A DNA stretch of 64,000 bases from Batrachochytrium dendrobatidis JAM81 (GCF_000203795.2 NW_006281110.1:397854-461853), one strand, 5' to 3'; positions 1 to 12,500 are shown, counted from the first letter of the stretch. Notes: generated from the letters alone by a model not told the origin. Program-made: numbers and translations.

Positions 1-696
1 GTGTAACCGTATTTTAACCAGACGCAAATGTGTTGAACCTGTACAAGATTTAAACAACTGATTTGTTTTTTAAATGCGCGTATAATAGGATCTGGACCTC
101 GTTGTGGCCTTGGTGAGCTTCTTCTTCCTGAAAACGAACCAGGGTCATCCATCATGCCCGGAAAAGTCAATCCTACTCAATGCGAGGCTATGACTATGGT
201 ATGCTCTCAAGTTATGGGAAATCACGTCGCCATTACCATATCAGGAGCACAAGGACATTTTGAGGCAAGTCAAAGGTTTAATCAATAGAAATTGCTGTTT
301 GGCTGCATACCAGTCTTTTTTTGTATGCATAATAACTGTAATATTTGAATGGGTCAAAATCAAACACTACAGCTTAACGTGTTCAAGCCCGTCATGATCA
401 AGAATCTACTGCATTCTACTCGCCTGCTTGCCGATGCCTGCCTATCCTTCACAAAGAACTGCGTGGTAGGCATTCAAGCCAACGAAAAGCGTATCGAATC
501 GCTTCTGCATGAATCCCTCATGCTCGTTACTGCTCTCAACCCATATATTGGATATGACAACGCTGCCAAGGCTGCCAAGAAAGCCCACAAAGAAGGCACC
601 TCACTCAAGCAGGCCACTATTTCTCTGGGTTTGCTTACTTCGGAACAGTTTGACCAGTATGTTCGTCCAGAGACCATGATCGGCCCCAAACCATAA
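1..696 (+). CDS. FUM1: Fumarate hydratase class II, C-terminal part (5' end outside window)
   Basis: Interconverts fumarate and L-malate in the TCA cycle and cytosol. Exons seen: 89-264 and 373-696; the window opens inside an intron that ends in AG at 87-88. The first visible exon carries the fumarase/aspartase superfamily signature [11 protein letters not shown], the mobile loop over the active site. The rest runs through the C-terminal helical domain and ends at TAA 694-696. About 166 residues are visible, so roughly two thirds of a typical 460-490 residue enzyme lies upstream. The internal intron starts with GC (GCAAGT at 265) instead of GT. No GT donor nearby keeps the frame, and the join restores HFE-LNVFKP as in the family. 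Whether the protein is mitochondrial cannot be judged without the N-terminus. Confidence 0.95.
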
Positions 697-897
697 GATT
701 AGCTTGTCTTGTGAAATTGGAGTATTTTGGGTTTTTCTACAATGACCTCACGTTTATGCTTTTCATTCGTTCAATTCTGGCTTGAACTCCCATGCTGGTT
801 CAATAAATAATTGTTTCTACAACTATGCATGTTTTTACTAGATTCTAATTTTCTTGACATTAAATACGACTGTCTCACCAAAATTTCCCTTTCAACC

Positions 898-1355
898 ATG
901 TCGTGCAGTCCTCTCCGTGATTGTGTTGATGCAGCTGCATTTAAATCTCAACTTGAGCCTGTCTATACAACTCTTGCTCAAGTAAGATCCGGTAAGATAT
1001 GTAAACTGATTGCAATTGGATTGGTTTCTACAACACTACTCATGCTGTAATCTTGATACTTTATGACATGACTAGAAATAAACAAATGTGACTGTATGCT
1101 TTCTGAATTCCATGCAAAGGTACTTGAAACGCTGCGAGTTTTTTTACATTTGTTATTAAAGTTGGGTTATTGTTGGTTTAGGCAAACACAATGGATGCTG
1201 CAATGTCATCAATGGTGCATGACATGCTCGAAGCCGATTTGAAAATGATACAGACAAGTTATACCCAGCTTGAATTATCTACCAAGTTTATTCATACTTC
1301 AGACAATCACATTGTTGATCCAATTAAAAATGGCATTCCAATAGAGCAGACATGA
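898..1355 (+). CDS. Small protein of unknown function (85 aa)
   Basis: I do not recognise this gene. Exons 898-981 and 1182-1355 join in phase 0 across a GTAAGA...TTTAG intron and give 85 residues ending at TGA 1353-1355. The product is mainly helical in character, with regularly spaced hydrophobics in the second exon (AAMSSMVHDMLEADLKMIQ), so it may be a small coiled-coil subunit of a larger complex. There is no signal peptide or transmembrane segment. It begins about 200 bases past the fumarase stop on the same strand. An 18-nt in-frame microexon around 1122-1139 is conceivable but has a poor donor, so I left it out. The two-exon model is supported only by frame and splice-site agreement. 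Confidence 0.5.
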
Positions 1356-1484
1356 CACTCGATGATGGGTTTGACATTCTAGTACAGCATGCATTTGTTT
1401 GAAAATAAAATGAACCATAAAAGTCAACATCGGCAGTGTAGGGGAAGCAAGAGGCAAATGAAATAATAAAATTAGTGGGATCAC

Positions 1485-3016
1485 CTAAGCACTGGGGCTG
1501 TCTTCCAGACCCATGGCAAGCATTCGCTTTTTCATTGGAATTTTAGATCGTGGGGTTCCTGGACTAGACGGCACCGAAAGTTGCAATGGGATAGCTTGAT
1601 GCTCATCCATATGTGGTGATACCGTTTCTTGTCTTTCCATTGTCAATCCCTAATTTGAGGTGGTATCAAAAATATTCATGTTAGACGCAGGAGATAGGTT
1701 ACAGACAAATAGGCAGTACCAGTTAAAATCAGCATTTACATTCAAAGCACCTACTAGCGACTCTGCTGAAAAAGAGCCGCCATGTAGTGACCGAGATTGC
1801 TCAGCAATACGAACAGGAGTTGCATTGTTATTCCCATTTGATAATTGTGTAGTGCCAGCAGAAATTATATTTTTTAGCCGTTGAATCTCTAGATCTGTAA
1901 TAGTTGGAACAAGAGTTAGCACACCTCAAATTATTCAACCTGAGCAATATAAGCACTGTTAAACTATCTTGCCTAAATCTACATTTTTTTGGTTAGCCAT
2001 TACTAAATCTTTTGTCAGATTTAAAATCGTTGCTTCGTGGGATGCAATTTTTTGCAAAAGCAGTGCTGGTTCATTTTCTGATTTAAGCTCCTTGTTTGGC
2101 TTTGATGACACAGAAAATGGATTTTCTGTGCAATCGTCAAGTTTTATACATTGGCAAAAACATGCGACTGTTAGCTGACCATTTGACCATAAAAAACACG
2201 ATACATCTAGAGCTTACCGTCATCATAAACGGACGATGGCAAAATGGGTAAAGCACGTTTTATAGATACTTTGTGTCCGCGCAGTTGATTTACAGAGGCA
2301 TTGATGCAACTTGGGTAAGGAGTTACAGGAGAAGAGATCTGTTTGGAAATGGCCGTGGTATTCATGTGTGGTATGCTCATGGACTTTCTAAGAGTGTTGG
2401 TTACAGACGGTTTGCTTACTGGCACGATCTGTGCACACGGAAGTGGTTTTTTGGCAAATTCGACAGCTGGAGTTTGTTTTCTGTTTTGTTTTGTTACAAG
2501 ACTGGACTTGGCAATGACATCTTGACCAGTTTTGAGAGTTGGACGCTTAAAGACAGTAACTGGTGAAGATGCCTGAACATCTGCTCCAGATCTTGTGTTA
2601 GTTTTAGAGCCAGGTATGATCCTGCTTGCAGGCTGTCCAAGACGAGTTGGAGTGAATCTATTTTGAACAAATGCTGGCATAAACAAGTCAATGCATAGTC
2701 AGCTACCATCTGTCAGATTGCTGCAGTTGCATGCATACAATGCTTAAATCTGTCAACAACAAGAGCCTCTACCTTGCTCAAATGTAGACAGCTTTGTAGG
2801 AGTCAATGATTTATGGAAAGCAGCCAAAAGTGTGTTATCAGAAGTGGATTGTAGTCCGGTTTGCTCAGCCGACACTCTGTTGGATTGTGACTTGACTGAA
2901 ATGTCGTGCACTGCAAGAATATCTTGATGCTCATCACTCGATGAATTGCTAGATGGAAGCTCTTTGCTTCGCAAATGATACGAATGCTGCTCTTGGGAAA
3001 TATTACTTGTCAGCAT
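1485..3016 (-). CDS. Disordered protein with C-terminal SxIP motif, function unknown (414 aa)
   Basis: Exons on the minus strand: 3016-2773, 2673-2218, 2167-1973, 1924-1740 and 1649-1485 (1245 nt, in frame throughout). Most of the chain is Ser/Thr/Pro/Lys rich and probably disordered. A short stretch encoded around 2080-1975 (LLQKIASHEATILNLTKDL) looks like a coiled coil. Near the C-terminus is SKIP flanked by Arg and Lys (TPRSKIPMKKR), which fits the SxIP class that recruits proteins to microtubule plus ends through EB1. That role is inference. Intron 3 (1972-1925, 48 nt) starts GCAAGA and is one of five GC-AG introns here. The gene is divergent from the CKAP2-like gene with 194 bases between start codons. 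No homologue recognised. Confidence 0.6.
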
Positions 3017-3210
3017 ATTGTTAAACAGTCAACTTTTTGCAGTAAGCAGATTTGAGGTGCTTTAAATCAACATTACACAATAGATTGACATTCTCATGTC
3101 ATTGCATCGTAGAGCTTCATTACGACTGAAAATTCGATTTGCTTTAGGATCGACCATCAAACAGACGATACACACTCATTCCTACATACTCTTTCTAATA
3201 GAGTGAATTC

Positions 3211-6183
3211 ATGGCTAGATATAGCGACTATCCACCATATGGTTTGGGGCTTGACTGTGGTGAACGTACGAAAATACTTGAATTATTCAACCATTTGGAC
3301 ATGCATCGAGGGTCACGACAATCACACTCAGCCGACAAGGCAGACCATTCAGCTTCAACCACTACAAGAGTTCTTCGTTCCTATCCTGCTGGCACTCGTA
3401 GTAGAACTTCCTCCAACGATGAAAACTCGTCTCCAAACACGCACATGTCCGACTCGTCTTTAAAAAGCCGCTCTGCTGTCAAGGAAAGAAACTATACATC
3501 TGTTTCTAATAGACCGGCATGGAATGCTCGGAAAGTCCCTTGTAAAAAGCCCAAGCAAGATCAACCCTCTAACCCTCCACAACAGCAGCTATCTCACGAT
3601 TTGCAACCCCACAATTCTAAACCAACTCGGGTCGACTATGAAGGAGATATGCAGGCTGCTTACCGAAAAGAGTTGCAGAAATGGAAAACAGCCCGAAACT
3701 CCCAAAAACTACTGGCGTAAGAACTTTCCGACTTTACATTTCTTTAATCTCGCTTGCTTGAGATTCGTCCTTTCAAGATTGTACCATTCATAGCTTGAAT
3801 CAACTTTTATTATTATTAGGACACGAAAGAGCTTGTCAGAAACTGTAAAACCATTTGTTGTTCCACTTCGACAGTCGTCTCCAAAACCATTGATATCAAT
3901 TATTCAAAATGGTAACAAATGTATATTGGCTATTGAAATAATTTGAATGTACACATTCTAACCATTGGATTTGACAGACATAGTTGCTGAACAAGAAAAC
4001 AATGCATCAAAGTCCATTTCACATGTTTCAAAATCGTCCAAAATCCCCCGTCCCCTGAATCGAAGTGCTAGTGCTTCATTTATTCCAAAAAGAATTCCAA
4101 ATCACTCGCTATATTCTACAAATTCTGTATCGTCTTTTACTAAAAAGTCTGAATCTCCTACTATTTGTCGCCACGTATCATATCCCTCATTAAAATCTGA
4201 TGTACCTTTGATAGAAACCATAGTAGAAAAACAATTTACAGTGCCTCAAAACCACTGGCTTTCAGACAATACTTCTTGTGTTGAAAAAAGCAATGATCAG
4301 CCATTTTTTGATCCTTCTATTCTACGATCAACTGCATTTGTTGGTTCTCGTCGATCGTCACCGCAAGCTAGTGCTACTTTGAAAGCATCGACTAAAAAAA
4401 CTGATACTAACAAACCTGAATTGGATCACGCCTTGAAGCGGCTGAAAAGGTAGATTTCAATGTATGCTTGTGCTAACCGAATTTGAATTAACCTAGGCGT
4501 TTTGTTTTCTACCCAATTCGGCTAGGACTAGGCTGTTTCGACCATTTAATTGTGACCGTGTTTCCGTACAAGTTATAAACAGTTTTGGAACCATTGTTGG
4601 CGAGTCCAAATATGATTTACCTACATTCAACTTTTTTAGCGTAAAAGATGCGCAGTCGGCTGTCAAGGTAAACTCCGATTGGCTAATTTCTATTATTGAA
4701 ATGCTGGGTTATTTAATTTGAAAGCAATCCATATTTAGGTTGGCAACTACGATCTTGCTCGTGCAATATTTCAGATTATTGCCGCAGAAACTCGGAATAC
4801 TGCTGCTGCGGTCAAGACGCCTATTGGTAATGGAAAATGGTGCGTAATGTCCAAACCTCCTACTGGGTTTTCACGTTTTTGGATTGCGTGGGCCAATTTG
4901 GAAGAAATGTGTGGTAACAAGATGACGGTCCTTGAGTTGTTTGATCGTGGCGATGAAGCCATCACATTGAGCAGTGTAAGCTATTTTATCAATCATTGGA
5001 AAACAGCATGTCCATGTAGATACACAAATATGTATTTCACTCTATCAAATACTAGTCTTACATTACCAATCATACGGTTTTAATATTAGGAAAAAAATAT
5101 TCTTCAAACCGAGCTGTATACATATATTCTTCGTTCGAGTGACCAACTTGGTGCTTCTGCTGATGAACACGATCGACACAAAATGGACTTTGATGACGAT
5201 ATTTCCGTTCCTGTGCCTACCATCACTGATCTATCCGAAATGACTCCCAGAGCAAAGAAAACACCACCGTTATTGAAACCACTACAATCATCCCGTTTTA
5301 CTCCTTACAACTCACTGAAAAATTCATTAGACATCGACAAAGCTCTTGCTCCAAAACCACAATTTGCTCAATTGATCCATACAGTAGCCAAAAATCCCGC
5401 GGCACAAACAAACGCAAAAGAATTTGGCGAATTGGTTGGCATGCTTGATCAGTTATCAATATCAGAAGCTGCAACACCCAAGCAAAAACCCTCGACTCGC
5501 ATTACTCAACTCGGCACACTTCGAGAATCACAGTTTGGCAATACTTTTGATGCTAAAGACACTAATAGTATAAGGGGATCTGTTACTATTCTCACTCCAG
5601 TTCGAGCCAAGCGAAATGATCGTGACAGTGAGTTGAACACAACACTGACTTTAAAAGCTCAATTGATATTAAATATTTACATTGCTTATTTTTAACCAAT
5701 CAACACAACGTTGAATGTATATGGTATGCAACATCGATCTAGTTCTTGGTGTCGATCAAGTTATTACTCCTGTTCGACGCTCTGTACGAAATTTTAAAGA
5801 ACTCAAAATGCATTCAACTAGTTCAAGTGACGCTTTGGAAGAAAAGCTCGAGTTAAACACTACTTTGCTTCCAGCTGAAAATATGAGCGAATCTGAGCTC
5901 ATTAAGCGCGAGTTACAGAGTTTACATACAGGAAATGTATCCAGATTAATGGACAAGTTTGGCTATGCGTTTGTTCCTAACAAGGTGCAGTGTTTATATT
6001 GGATGTGATTGTTATTTTGGACTTGTTTATTGATTTTTTGATTATTTAAAAACTTGCTAGGCACTTACGCAAAGTCAGAGCATTCCTACACCAGTTGCGT
6101 CTCGGAATTGGTTGCATTCCAAAAGCACTAAACCTGCACGTAATCGTCTGCAGTCAAATCATGACAATCCAACATCCAAATGA
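3211..6183 (+). CDS. CKAP2-like microtubule-associated protein (781 aa)
   Basis: Eight exons: 3211-3716, 3820-3911, 3978-4449, 4532-4667, 4739-4975, 5090-5627, 5743-5984 and 6061-6183 (2346 nt). Several pieces recall the C-terminal domain of animal cytoskeleton-associated protein 2. These are a basic helix of the YRKELQKWKTAR type near residue 150, a segment FWIAWANLEE around residue 450, two TPVR motifs (LTPVRAKR near 650 and ITPVRRSVR near 670), and a closing FVPNKAL comparable to the FRKNEAL of CKAP2. CKAP2 proteins nucleate and stabilise spindle microtubules. An SxIP motif (SSKIPRP) lies in exon 3, consistent with plus-end recruitment. The remainder is Ser/Pro rich and likely disordered. 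Family assignment rests on remembered motifs only. Confidence 0.62.
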
Positions 6184-6664
6184 TATAGTCTGCAGTATTA
6201 TTGATATTTTTGCCATGTCTTGTCGAATATGATTGCAATAAACTAGTTGTGGTGCAAATTCTGATATTTACATTTCAAAGTTTATTTTGAAATTCAAACA
6301 CTTGTCATGTGCTAAACAGAAGACTTTTGACTGGAAGCACAACTTTTTCACTTGTGGTAAACTTGGTTCTGTTAAAAGGGAATTAGAATGGTATCGTCAT
6401 CTATTTCCTCTGATATTTATATTAGAACTAATCAAGAATAGTGCAATACTTTGTATTAGCAGCATGTTTCTATTCTGCTTGGTAATAGTAAAATAAACTA
6501 AAAATGTTTTTGTTCCGCCAAAGATCAAACATTTCACAAAAATGGATAACCTCGAGTATAATCAAGCTATTTCGAGTATAAATATACAAATCTAGAGACC
6601 TCGTTTATTCTGATTGATTTCACTTGCATAGAAGACATCATTAGACAGCATATTTTGTTTGAAG
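6184..6664. other. Intergenic region with no gene seen
   Basis: About 480 AT-rich bases between the CKAP2-like stop and the next start. A 69-codon open frame at 6287-6496 has no family resemblance and no splice partners. No transposon terminus was recognised. It presumably holds the 3' UTR of one gene and the promoter of the next. Confidence 0.5.
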
Positions 6665-8866
6665 ATGGCTACAAAAAGTGGTAGCCATGGCGTATTTACA
6701 GCTTCATTCTTTAACCATCCAACCCAAATTTCAACGCTTCCCGTAAGCAAAAATCGTAGCGTTTCCCTGAATCTATCAACCTCGTCTGCATCTAATTTTG
6801 AACAGTTCAATCGAAATAAAGACTCGAATCGTGCTGCCTATCCCGAGTTGGCATCTACTGTCAATACACCATTTACTGAAAGTTTGAATTACCTCCCAAA
6901 TACTTTCAAGCATATCCAAAAGAACGATGCTCAAAGTTGTAATACTGCCACGGTAGATATCAATAGTGCTAGCATTTCCTCACCAAACACCAGCTCATCG
7001 TTTCCTCAAATAGATTCGTCTGTAGATACTTCTATTCAAGTAAATCAGCTTGATTCTGTACAGCACACTTCACACTTGTCTTTGAACATGCCACTTCAAA
7101 ATGCTACTCAATCTGATATCAATAATAGCTCGATATTTTCATTCCAGAGTAATTGTTTAAATCATGAAATCATATGCGATATAGCGGCAGCCTTGTTCAT
7201 CTTGAGAACTACTCTTATTTTTCAAGCAGATTCGTCAGGAGTATCTTTGACCACTCTACGCAACTTCTTGCTCGGGTTTGTGCCATTCGAGTTATTTGTC
7301 TATCAATCTATGCAGCTGCATCATGAATACCTTTCTAAAGGCGGCATAGGAGAATTCGCATTTACCACCATGATACTGATGTGTATGTTTGGGATGGGTT
7401 GGACTGTTCCATCGCTGTTTGCTTTGAACAGAGACTCTCCTATTGCATTTTTAATCATGCTTGTGTGCGGAAAGTTTATTTTTTCAGTGACGAAAATTCT
7501 GCTTTCCGTGCTGGGTTCAAGTCAGCCCATGATTTTGGCCATTAAAAGTATATTGGACTTGTTGCCTGTTGGGTTTTGGATAGCTGCCGTTTGGGTTGTA
7601 CCTATTGATCGATACATGATGTTTCTGATCTTGGGTGTGTGTACAGATGTTGCAAGTTGTGTTGTAATGGATGGATTGGATATATGGAGTGTAAGCTTAC
7701 CTCGTTGTACAACACGAATGGCGGCCGACCGGGATTTAACTGCAGTATCAAATCAACGTCATGCAGCAATGGATGGAAAAATTCAATCGCAGAAGCAATT
7801 GGCTGCAAAAGGCATTGTGTATACAACGGCTTTGATTATTGTTGGGACAACATACATGTTTCCCTATCGCTTGGGGACATACTATCCTGACACGGTGCTC
7901 ACTATCAAGTTTAACATTTTCAATTTTCTTGTCGGATCGTCTGGATTAATCATTCTATTCTCATTACATGCCATGCATGTCATTTCCTGTGACTGGAAAA
8001 CCCCATATGTGTTCAATTTTTCAAAAGTCATTGCATCCAAGTCTTTATTCAGTGGAAAAAAAGCATCGTTTAATTCTATATTAAGATCTACCTCAACAAT
8101 GAACAACTATGAGCCTACTCAAAACAATCGATCAGCATCCAATAGTATTCAAAATAACTCAGCAGTCTCGAGATCAAATTTGAATGGTATACACGGTTTC
8201 AAATCTCAATTCATGGAGTTGCTAAACGACACTCGACGGTATTATACATCTCTGATTCTCACAAAGTGTTTGCATTGGTTTCATATGACATTTCACATCA
8301 TTCTTGTTGTCTTTATTGCGGCAATTCAACTTCAACTCACGTCCATGTACAAACAGTTTATGGGTGCGCCTGTGAATGCACCAAGATTCCCTGTTGACAT
8401 GTCAATATCCAACGATTTTGCTGGATTGACGACTCAATTCAACGCTACTGGTGTAGACTATCTTGATATGATGATTGCATTCAATTCAAACTCGACACTG
8501 GGTTTAAAAACATCGCGACTTGCAAGTTTACCATCATGGACACCTATTTCTGTCACTCTAGTTTGTGCTGGATTGTGTGTCATCATTATAGCATGTGTTG
8601 GGGTTTTGCTAACGTGGTTGGCAGCACTGGATAATCGTCTTTTACATTCGACTGTTGTTGTATGGGGTCGAGTGTGGCATAGTGTTGGACGACTAAGTGT
8701 ATTTAGAATTACTGTTGGTATTTTGATTGTAGTTTATGGAATTGTGGAAGCAACGTGTCAACCAAGCGGTATAGATGCATGTCTGTTTTTTGGGTTGGCT
8801 GGAATTGTTGGACTGATGAGTATTTTCGAAGAGATTCGAAAGCAAATTTCCATCAAAAACGTATAG
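6665..8866 (+). CDS. Multi-pass membrane protein of unknown family (733 aa)
   Basis: A single uninterrupted exon, rare in this intron-dense window. I start at ATG 6665 (MATKSGSHG); the open frame runs two codons further up without an ATG. Residues 1 to about 165 are polar, Ser/Asn rich and probably cytosolic and disordered. From about 175 onward there are seven to nine hydrophobic segments: a cluster of roughly six between 175 and 330, two at about 380-440, one near 535-560, and two or three between 635 and 725. A Ser/Asn-rich loop near 470-510 interrupts them. I recognise no catalytic or receptor motif. The topology could be that of a receptor or transporter-like protein, but nothing in the sequence decides it. 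Confidence 0.8.
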   Translation: MATKSGSHGVFTASFFNHPTQISTLPVSKNRSVSLNLSTSSASNFEQFNRNKDSNRAAYPELASTVNTPFTESLNYLPNTFKHIQKNDAQSCNTATVDINSASISSPNTSSSFPQIDSSVDTSIQVNQLDSVQHTSHLSLNMPLQNATQSDINNSSIFSFQSNCLNHEIICDIAAALFILRTTLIFQADSSGVSLTTLRNFLLGFVPFELFVYQSMQLHHEYLSKGGIGEFAFTTMILMCMFGMGWTVPSLFALNRDSPIAFLIMLVCGKFIFSVTKILLSVLGSSQPMILAIKSILDLLPVGFWIAAVWVVPIDRYMMFLILGVCTDVASCVVMDGLDIWSVSLPRCTTRMAADRDLTAVSNQRHAAMDGKIQSQKQLAAKGIVYTTALIIVGTTYMFPYRLGTYYPDTVLTIKFNIFNFLVGSSGLIILFSLHAMHVISCDWKTPYVFNFSKVIASKSLFSGKKASFNSILRSTSTMNNYEPTQNNRSASNSIQNNSAVSRSNLNGIHGFKSQFMELLNDTRRYYTSLILTKCLHWFHMTFHIILVVFIAAIQLQLTSMYKQFMGAPVNAPRFPVDMSISNDFAGLTTQFNATGVDYLDMMIAFNSNSTLGLKTSRLASLPSWTPISVTLVCAGLCVIIIACVGVLLTWLAALDNRLLHSTVVVWGRVWHSVGRLSVFRITVGILIVVYGIVEATCQPSGIDACLFFGLAGIVGLMSIFEEIRKQISIKNV

Positions 8867-9027
8867 ATCCCATTTAGAATGCTATTGCGACTCCAAAGCT
8901 GAAGCCTCTTTCATGTTTTGATTCTCATTTTGTTGTTGTTAGCTGTGAACCATTGGCAAAATTGGGGATCACTTTTTGCTGCTGGAATATCGGCCGCAGT
9001 TTTTAGCCGACAAAGTTGCCAAGCATT

Positions 9028-9403
9028 TACAGCCATATTTACATAAATGGAATAAGGGTATCAAGATATATAATAAACAGCCATATAACATGATGGATCA
9101 GTTTACTAGACAAGATTGTATTTTTTGGACTTTTTAGTTGGCAAGTTTATGTTTTTGTATAAAAACTGAATAAACACATACATTTCAGTTTCAATGATTG
9201 ATTCCTGAAACTACAATTTTTTTATGAACTAGAAGCGCGAATACGAGTTTTTATTATACGAGTCAATCATGTTAGTAACCAGGACAAGTACCGTTTAAAT
9301 AGAGTTAATAAACCGACACTTTTATGAGATTGTGTCTTGACACTCATGAGATTGTGTCTTGACACCCTTATTTAATGTTTCATTTTACGCGAATATGGCT
9401 GTA
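9028..9403. mobile_element. MITE copy 1 (TA-flanked, about 376 bp)
   Basis: The left end reads TACAGCCATATTTACATAAA and the right end is its near inverse (TTTTACGCGAATATGGCTGTA). TA at each edge fits a Tc1/mariner-type target duplication. No transposase is encoded. It fills most of the gap between the membrane-protein gene and EFR3. Internal sequence partly resembles the copies at 18600 and 20671. Confidence 0.75.
9324..9365. repeat. Two-copy 22-bp direct tandem repeat
   Basis: The 20-mer ATGAGATTGTGTCTTGACAC occurs at 9324-9343 and again at 9346-9365, inside MITE copy 1 near its right end. The second unit runs into ACCCTTA, which also occurs in the remnant near 15003. It is probably an internal feature of this MITE subfamily. 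Confidence 0.85.
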
Positions 9404-9525
9404 ATATTGAATGACAGCCTACTTTGGCTAGATTTTAAACAACCAGTTCAAGATTGTTCGTTTGCTTGAATTCATACAACTGCATTGCTCGTACTTTCAG
9501 CATCTTTCTATAAGAGTGACTCTTT

Positions 9526-12500
9526 ATGACTGCTACACCCGCTTGTTGTGGGGTTTGGTCCAAACATGTCACTCTCATCAACAATGTTTATCCAAGAGAG
9601 CCTGGTGAAGAAGGACCCAGAGGCTCTGCTCTTTCACTAGTTATTTTTTATGCTACCACAAAACCATATAAACTACCCAAAATCGGTGCCTATTTGGAAA
9701 AACGAGTCAAGATGGATTCAAGGAAATCTCGCTTTGGGTAAATGTGTATTCCATCAGTAACTCGAACGTCTTATTGCTAGTCACCAACATCCATATTATC
9801 CTATTTTAAAGAATTATCTTCAACCTGCCAATATTCTTGGCTTTTGTATAACCAACTCGACTTTTGGCTCTTCAAATTGTGCTTCAAGAGTTGAATGATT
9901 GGCTGCTGTGTAATGTATTTATTAATCATCTTTTTACTGCATTATTGTTTTGTAATGGACTGTTTAGTTACAATCGAGTCACCCTGCAGATTCTGCATTC
10001 GCTACTTATCGAGTGTCGTCAAAATTCAAACCTCATTTCAAAGAATATCTTACGAATTATTCTCGATGTTTTGCATTCGCCGGATCCTGACCTTGTTATG
10101 CAAGCTACCAGTACGGTGAGTTCATGTGCTAAAAATGCATGTGGTTCTAACCAACTGGCTGACATTGCATCATGCTATTGGTCGTGTATCAACAGTTTAT
10201 TCTTTTTAGCTCTCATCACAACCATCAAAATATTATCGACGATGAATTCACCAAAATATACTCGCAGTTGATCCAAAAGTTTTGCAAAGAGGCTGCATTT
10301 GAAACTTCAGACGCCACGCTTCAGCACAAGTAAGTATCTGTGTTCAAGGACTTTCAATATGCTTGGTGTCTAATAATGAGCCTGTGTTTGATCATTTAAA
10401 TCAAAGAACTCGCTTATCTGGTCTTAAAGCACTCGAAGCCGTGTGCGATAGTGATTCGTTTATTATGAGTCCCCATTTGATTCCTTACAGCCAACAGATT
10501 ATTCCAGCAGCTTTGGCCAACATGGGATCCTCGCACAAACACATGCATTCACTTGCACTGTAAGTTTGTGATCTTGACTATTGTTCAATTGGTAAGATAT
10601 CTGACTCGTCAGTTTACTGCCTTGTATTATTGAACAGCAGCCATTCCAGCTCTCCACAAATGTATACGAGGAAGCAATCTATTACAGATCAGCTTATTAC
10701 AGATGACGAGCTAAAGTACACAGCCAATATTTGTATTCGCGGTCTTTTTCGACAGGCCAATGTTGCAAACGTCAAGGACTTTTTAATTTCCACTTGCAGG
10801 TAGATCATGTTTTATATTTTTGATTCAAGCATTGCTAAATGACTAAAGTTTACACTTGCCACAATTGGGTCATCTGTAGGTATTTGGATGAAAAGAGTAT
10901 GTGGGTTGTGAACGCGTATGCTTTGGATGTGATTCAGTCTGTTACGTCTGTTGTTCAGGTAAAGTGTGACGTTATTTTTAACTTGTTCAAGAATTTGCAA
11001 GTCAACTGATTTATAATCTGAAACCATCTTGAATATATATTTTTATTCAGACACAATACCACTATATCATTCTCTCTATTATGCTTGAGCGTCTTGAATC
11101 CGAGTCAGATACAGTCCAAAAAATCACCGTTGTTCAAATTCTGACGTTTTTGGTTACAACTGGCGATGGTATTGCAGGCATTACGGTTCCAGAGCTTTTG
11201 GAGATTTTTGCACGCCATTTGAACGCATCTGCAGAAACATCAAAGTTTTCAGATGGATCGTGTACTCCTGTCCAGCAACAGCTTCAAAAAGCGCTTGTCA
11301 ATGGAATTGGTAATTTATTTTATTGTCTAATCAATCATTTGAAAAACTATAGAGCATTTGAAAATAACTTTGATGCTACTGTTATATTTATGTCTGCTTT
11401 CATGGGCTAAAGGCTCCTTGGTTCACCATCTCATTTATCCAAATCAGGTCAACGACATTATTTCATTTCTTGTGAATCGTCTGTTAAACATGATAGATGT
11501 TACGCTTCCATGTATTTTGTTTATTCGCTCGATAGAACATGTTTTGGCTGTGTATAAGAAGCGAGTTGTTGCGACAGAGCACAAACGACAATCCATGGTT
11601 TCAGCAAGCATTTCTTTTGAACTTGTCGCACCCACTCTGATTTTGATGACCCACAAAAATGCAGGCAAGTTGTACTGTTACGTGTGAGCACTTGGATTTG
11701 GTCTTTGTCTAATGTCAACTTTGGTGTATAAATAGACGTAAGATTGGAGTTTTTTGCACTTATAACCAAAGCGCTTTCGTTAATGCCACCTGCACTTCAT
11801 GATGTTGAGAATCATGGTCCAAATTCTGTAAGTTGTTGGATGATCAGCCCTTTGCTTTATAAACTATTGTTTTGTTTCTAAATTTTATTTAAACGGTTTC
11901 AAAGTTTCATGGGTTACTTTGGCACAAATTGTACAATGCTGCACTTTGTGATTTCAATAATCCCTCGGATTATATCATTGTCGGTCGACTTGCGGTTCAG
12001 TTGATGCAATTGATGCCAATTGAAGATCTGTTTGTCAGTGTTCCTGTATTTTTCCGTCTTCAAGTAGGTGTATTTGCAAAGATTGCATATGTTTTAATCA
12101 AATGACTGATTTAGTATTTGATATAGATTCAGATCACGGAAAATCAAATCCTGTCAGTAAATCATAGCAGAGCACTTGCCAATCTGATTGTAGAGTACTT
12201 TGTTTATCTTGCACGATTTCTTGGAAATACTTCACTGCTGCAGTATGTCAACAGTATCAAAGATACGAGAATAGAAAAGTCGCAATGGTTTAATGGGTTC
12301 GAGTTTTCAAGTGATGCAGTAAACTTTTTTTCAACAAAGACATTTGAAAATGCACAGTTGAGTGGAATGGATGGCGTCGAGCCTATCGACAATTATCTGG
12401 ATCGAGCATTATTGATTGGTATGCTTGTGCGCGATTCACAACTCAAAAACATCGAAACTGCTACTGAATGCCTGGGTAGCAACATTCTTATCTGGGAGCG

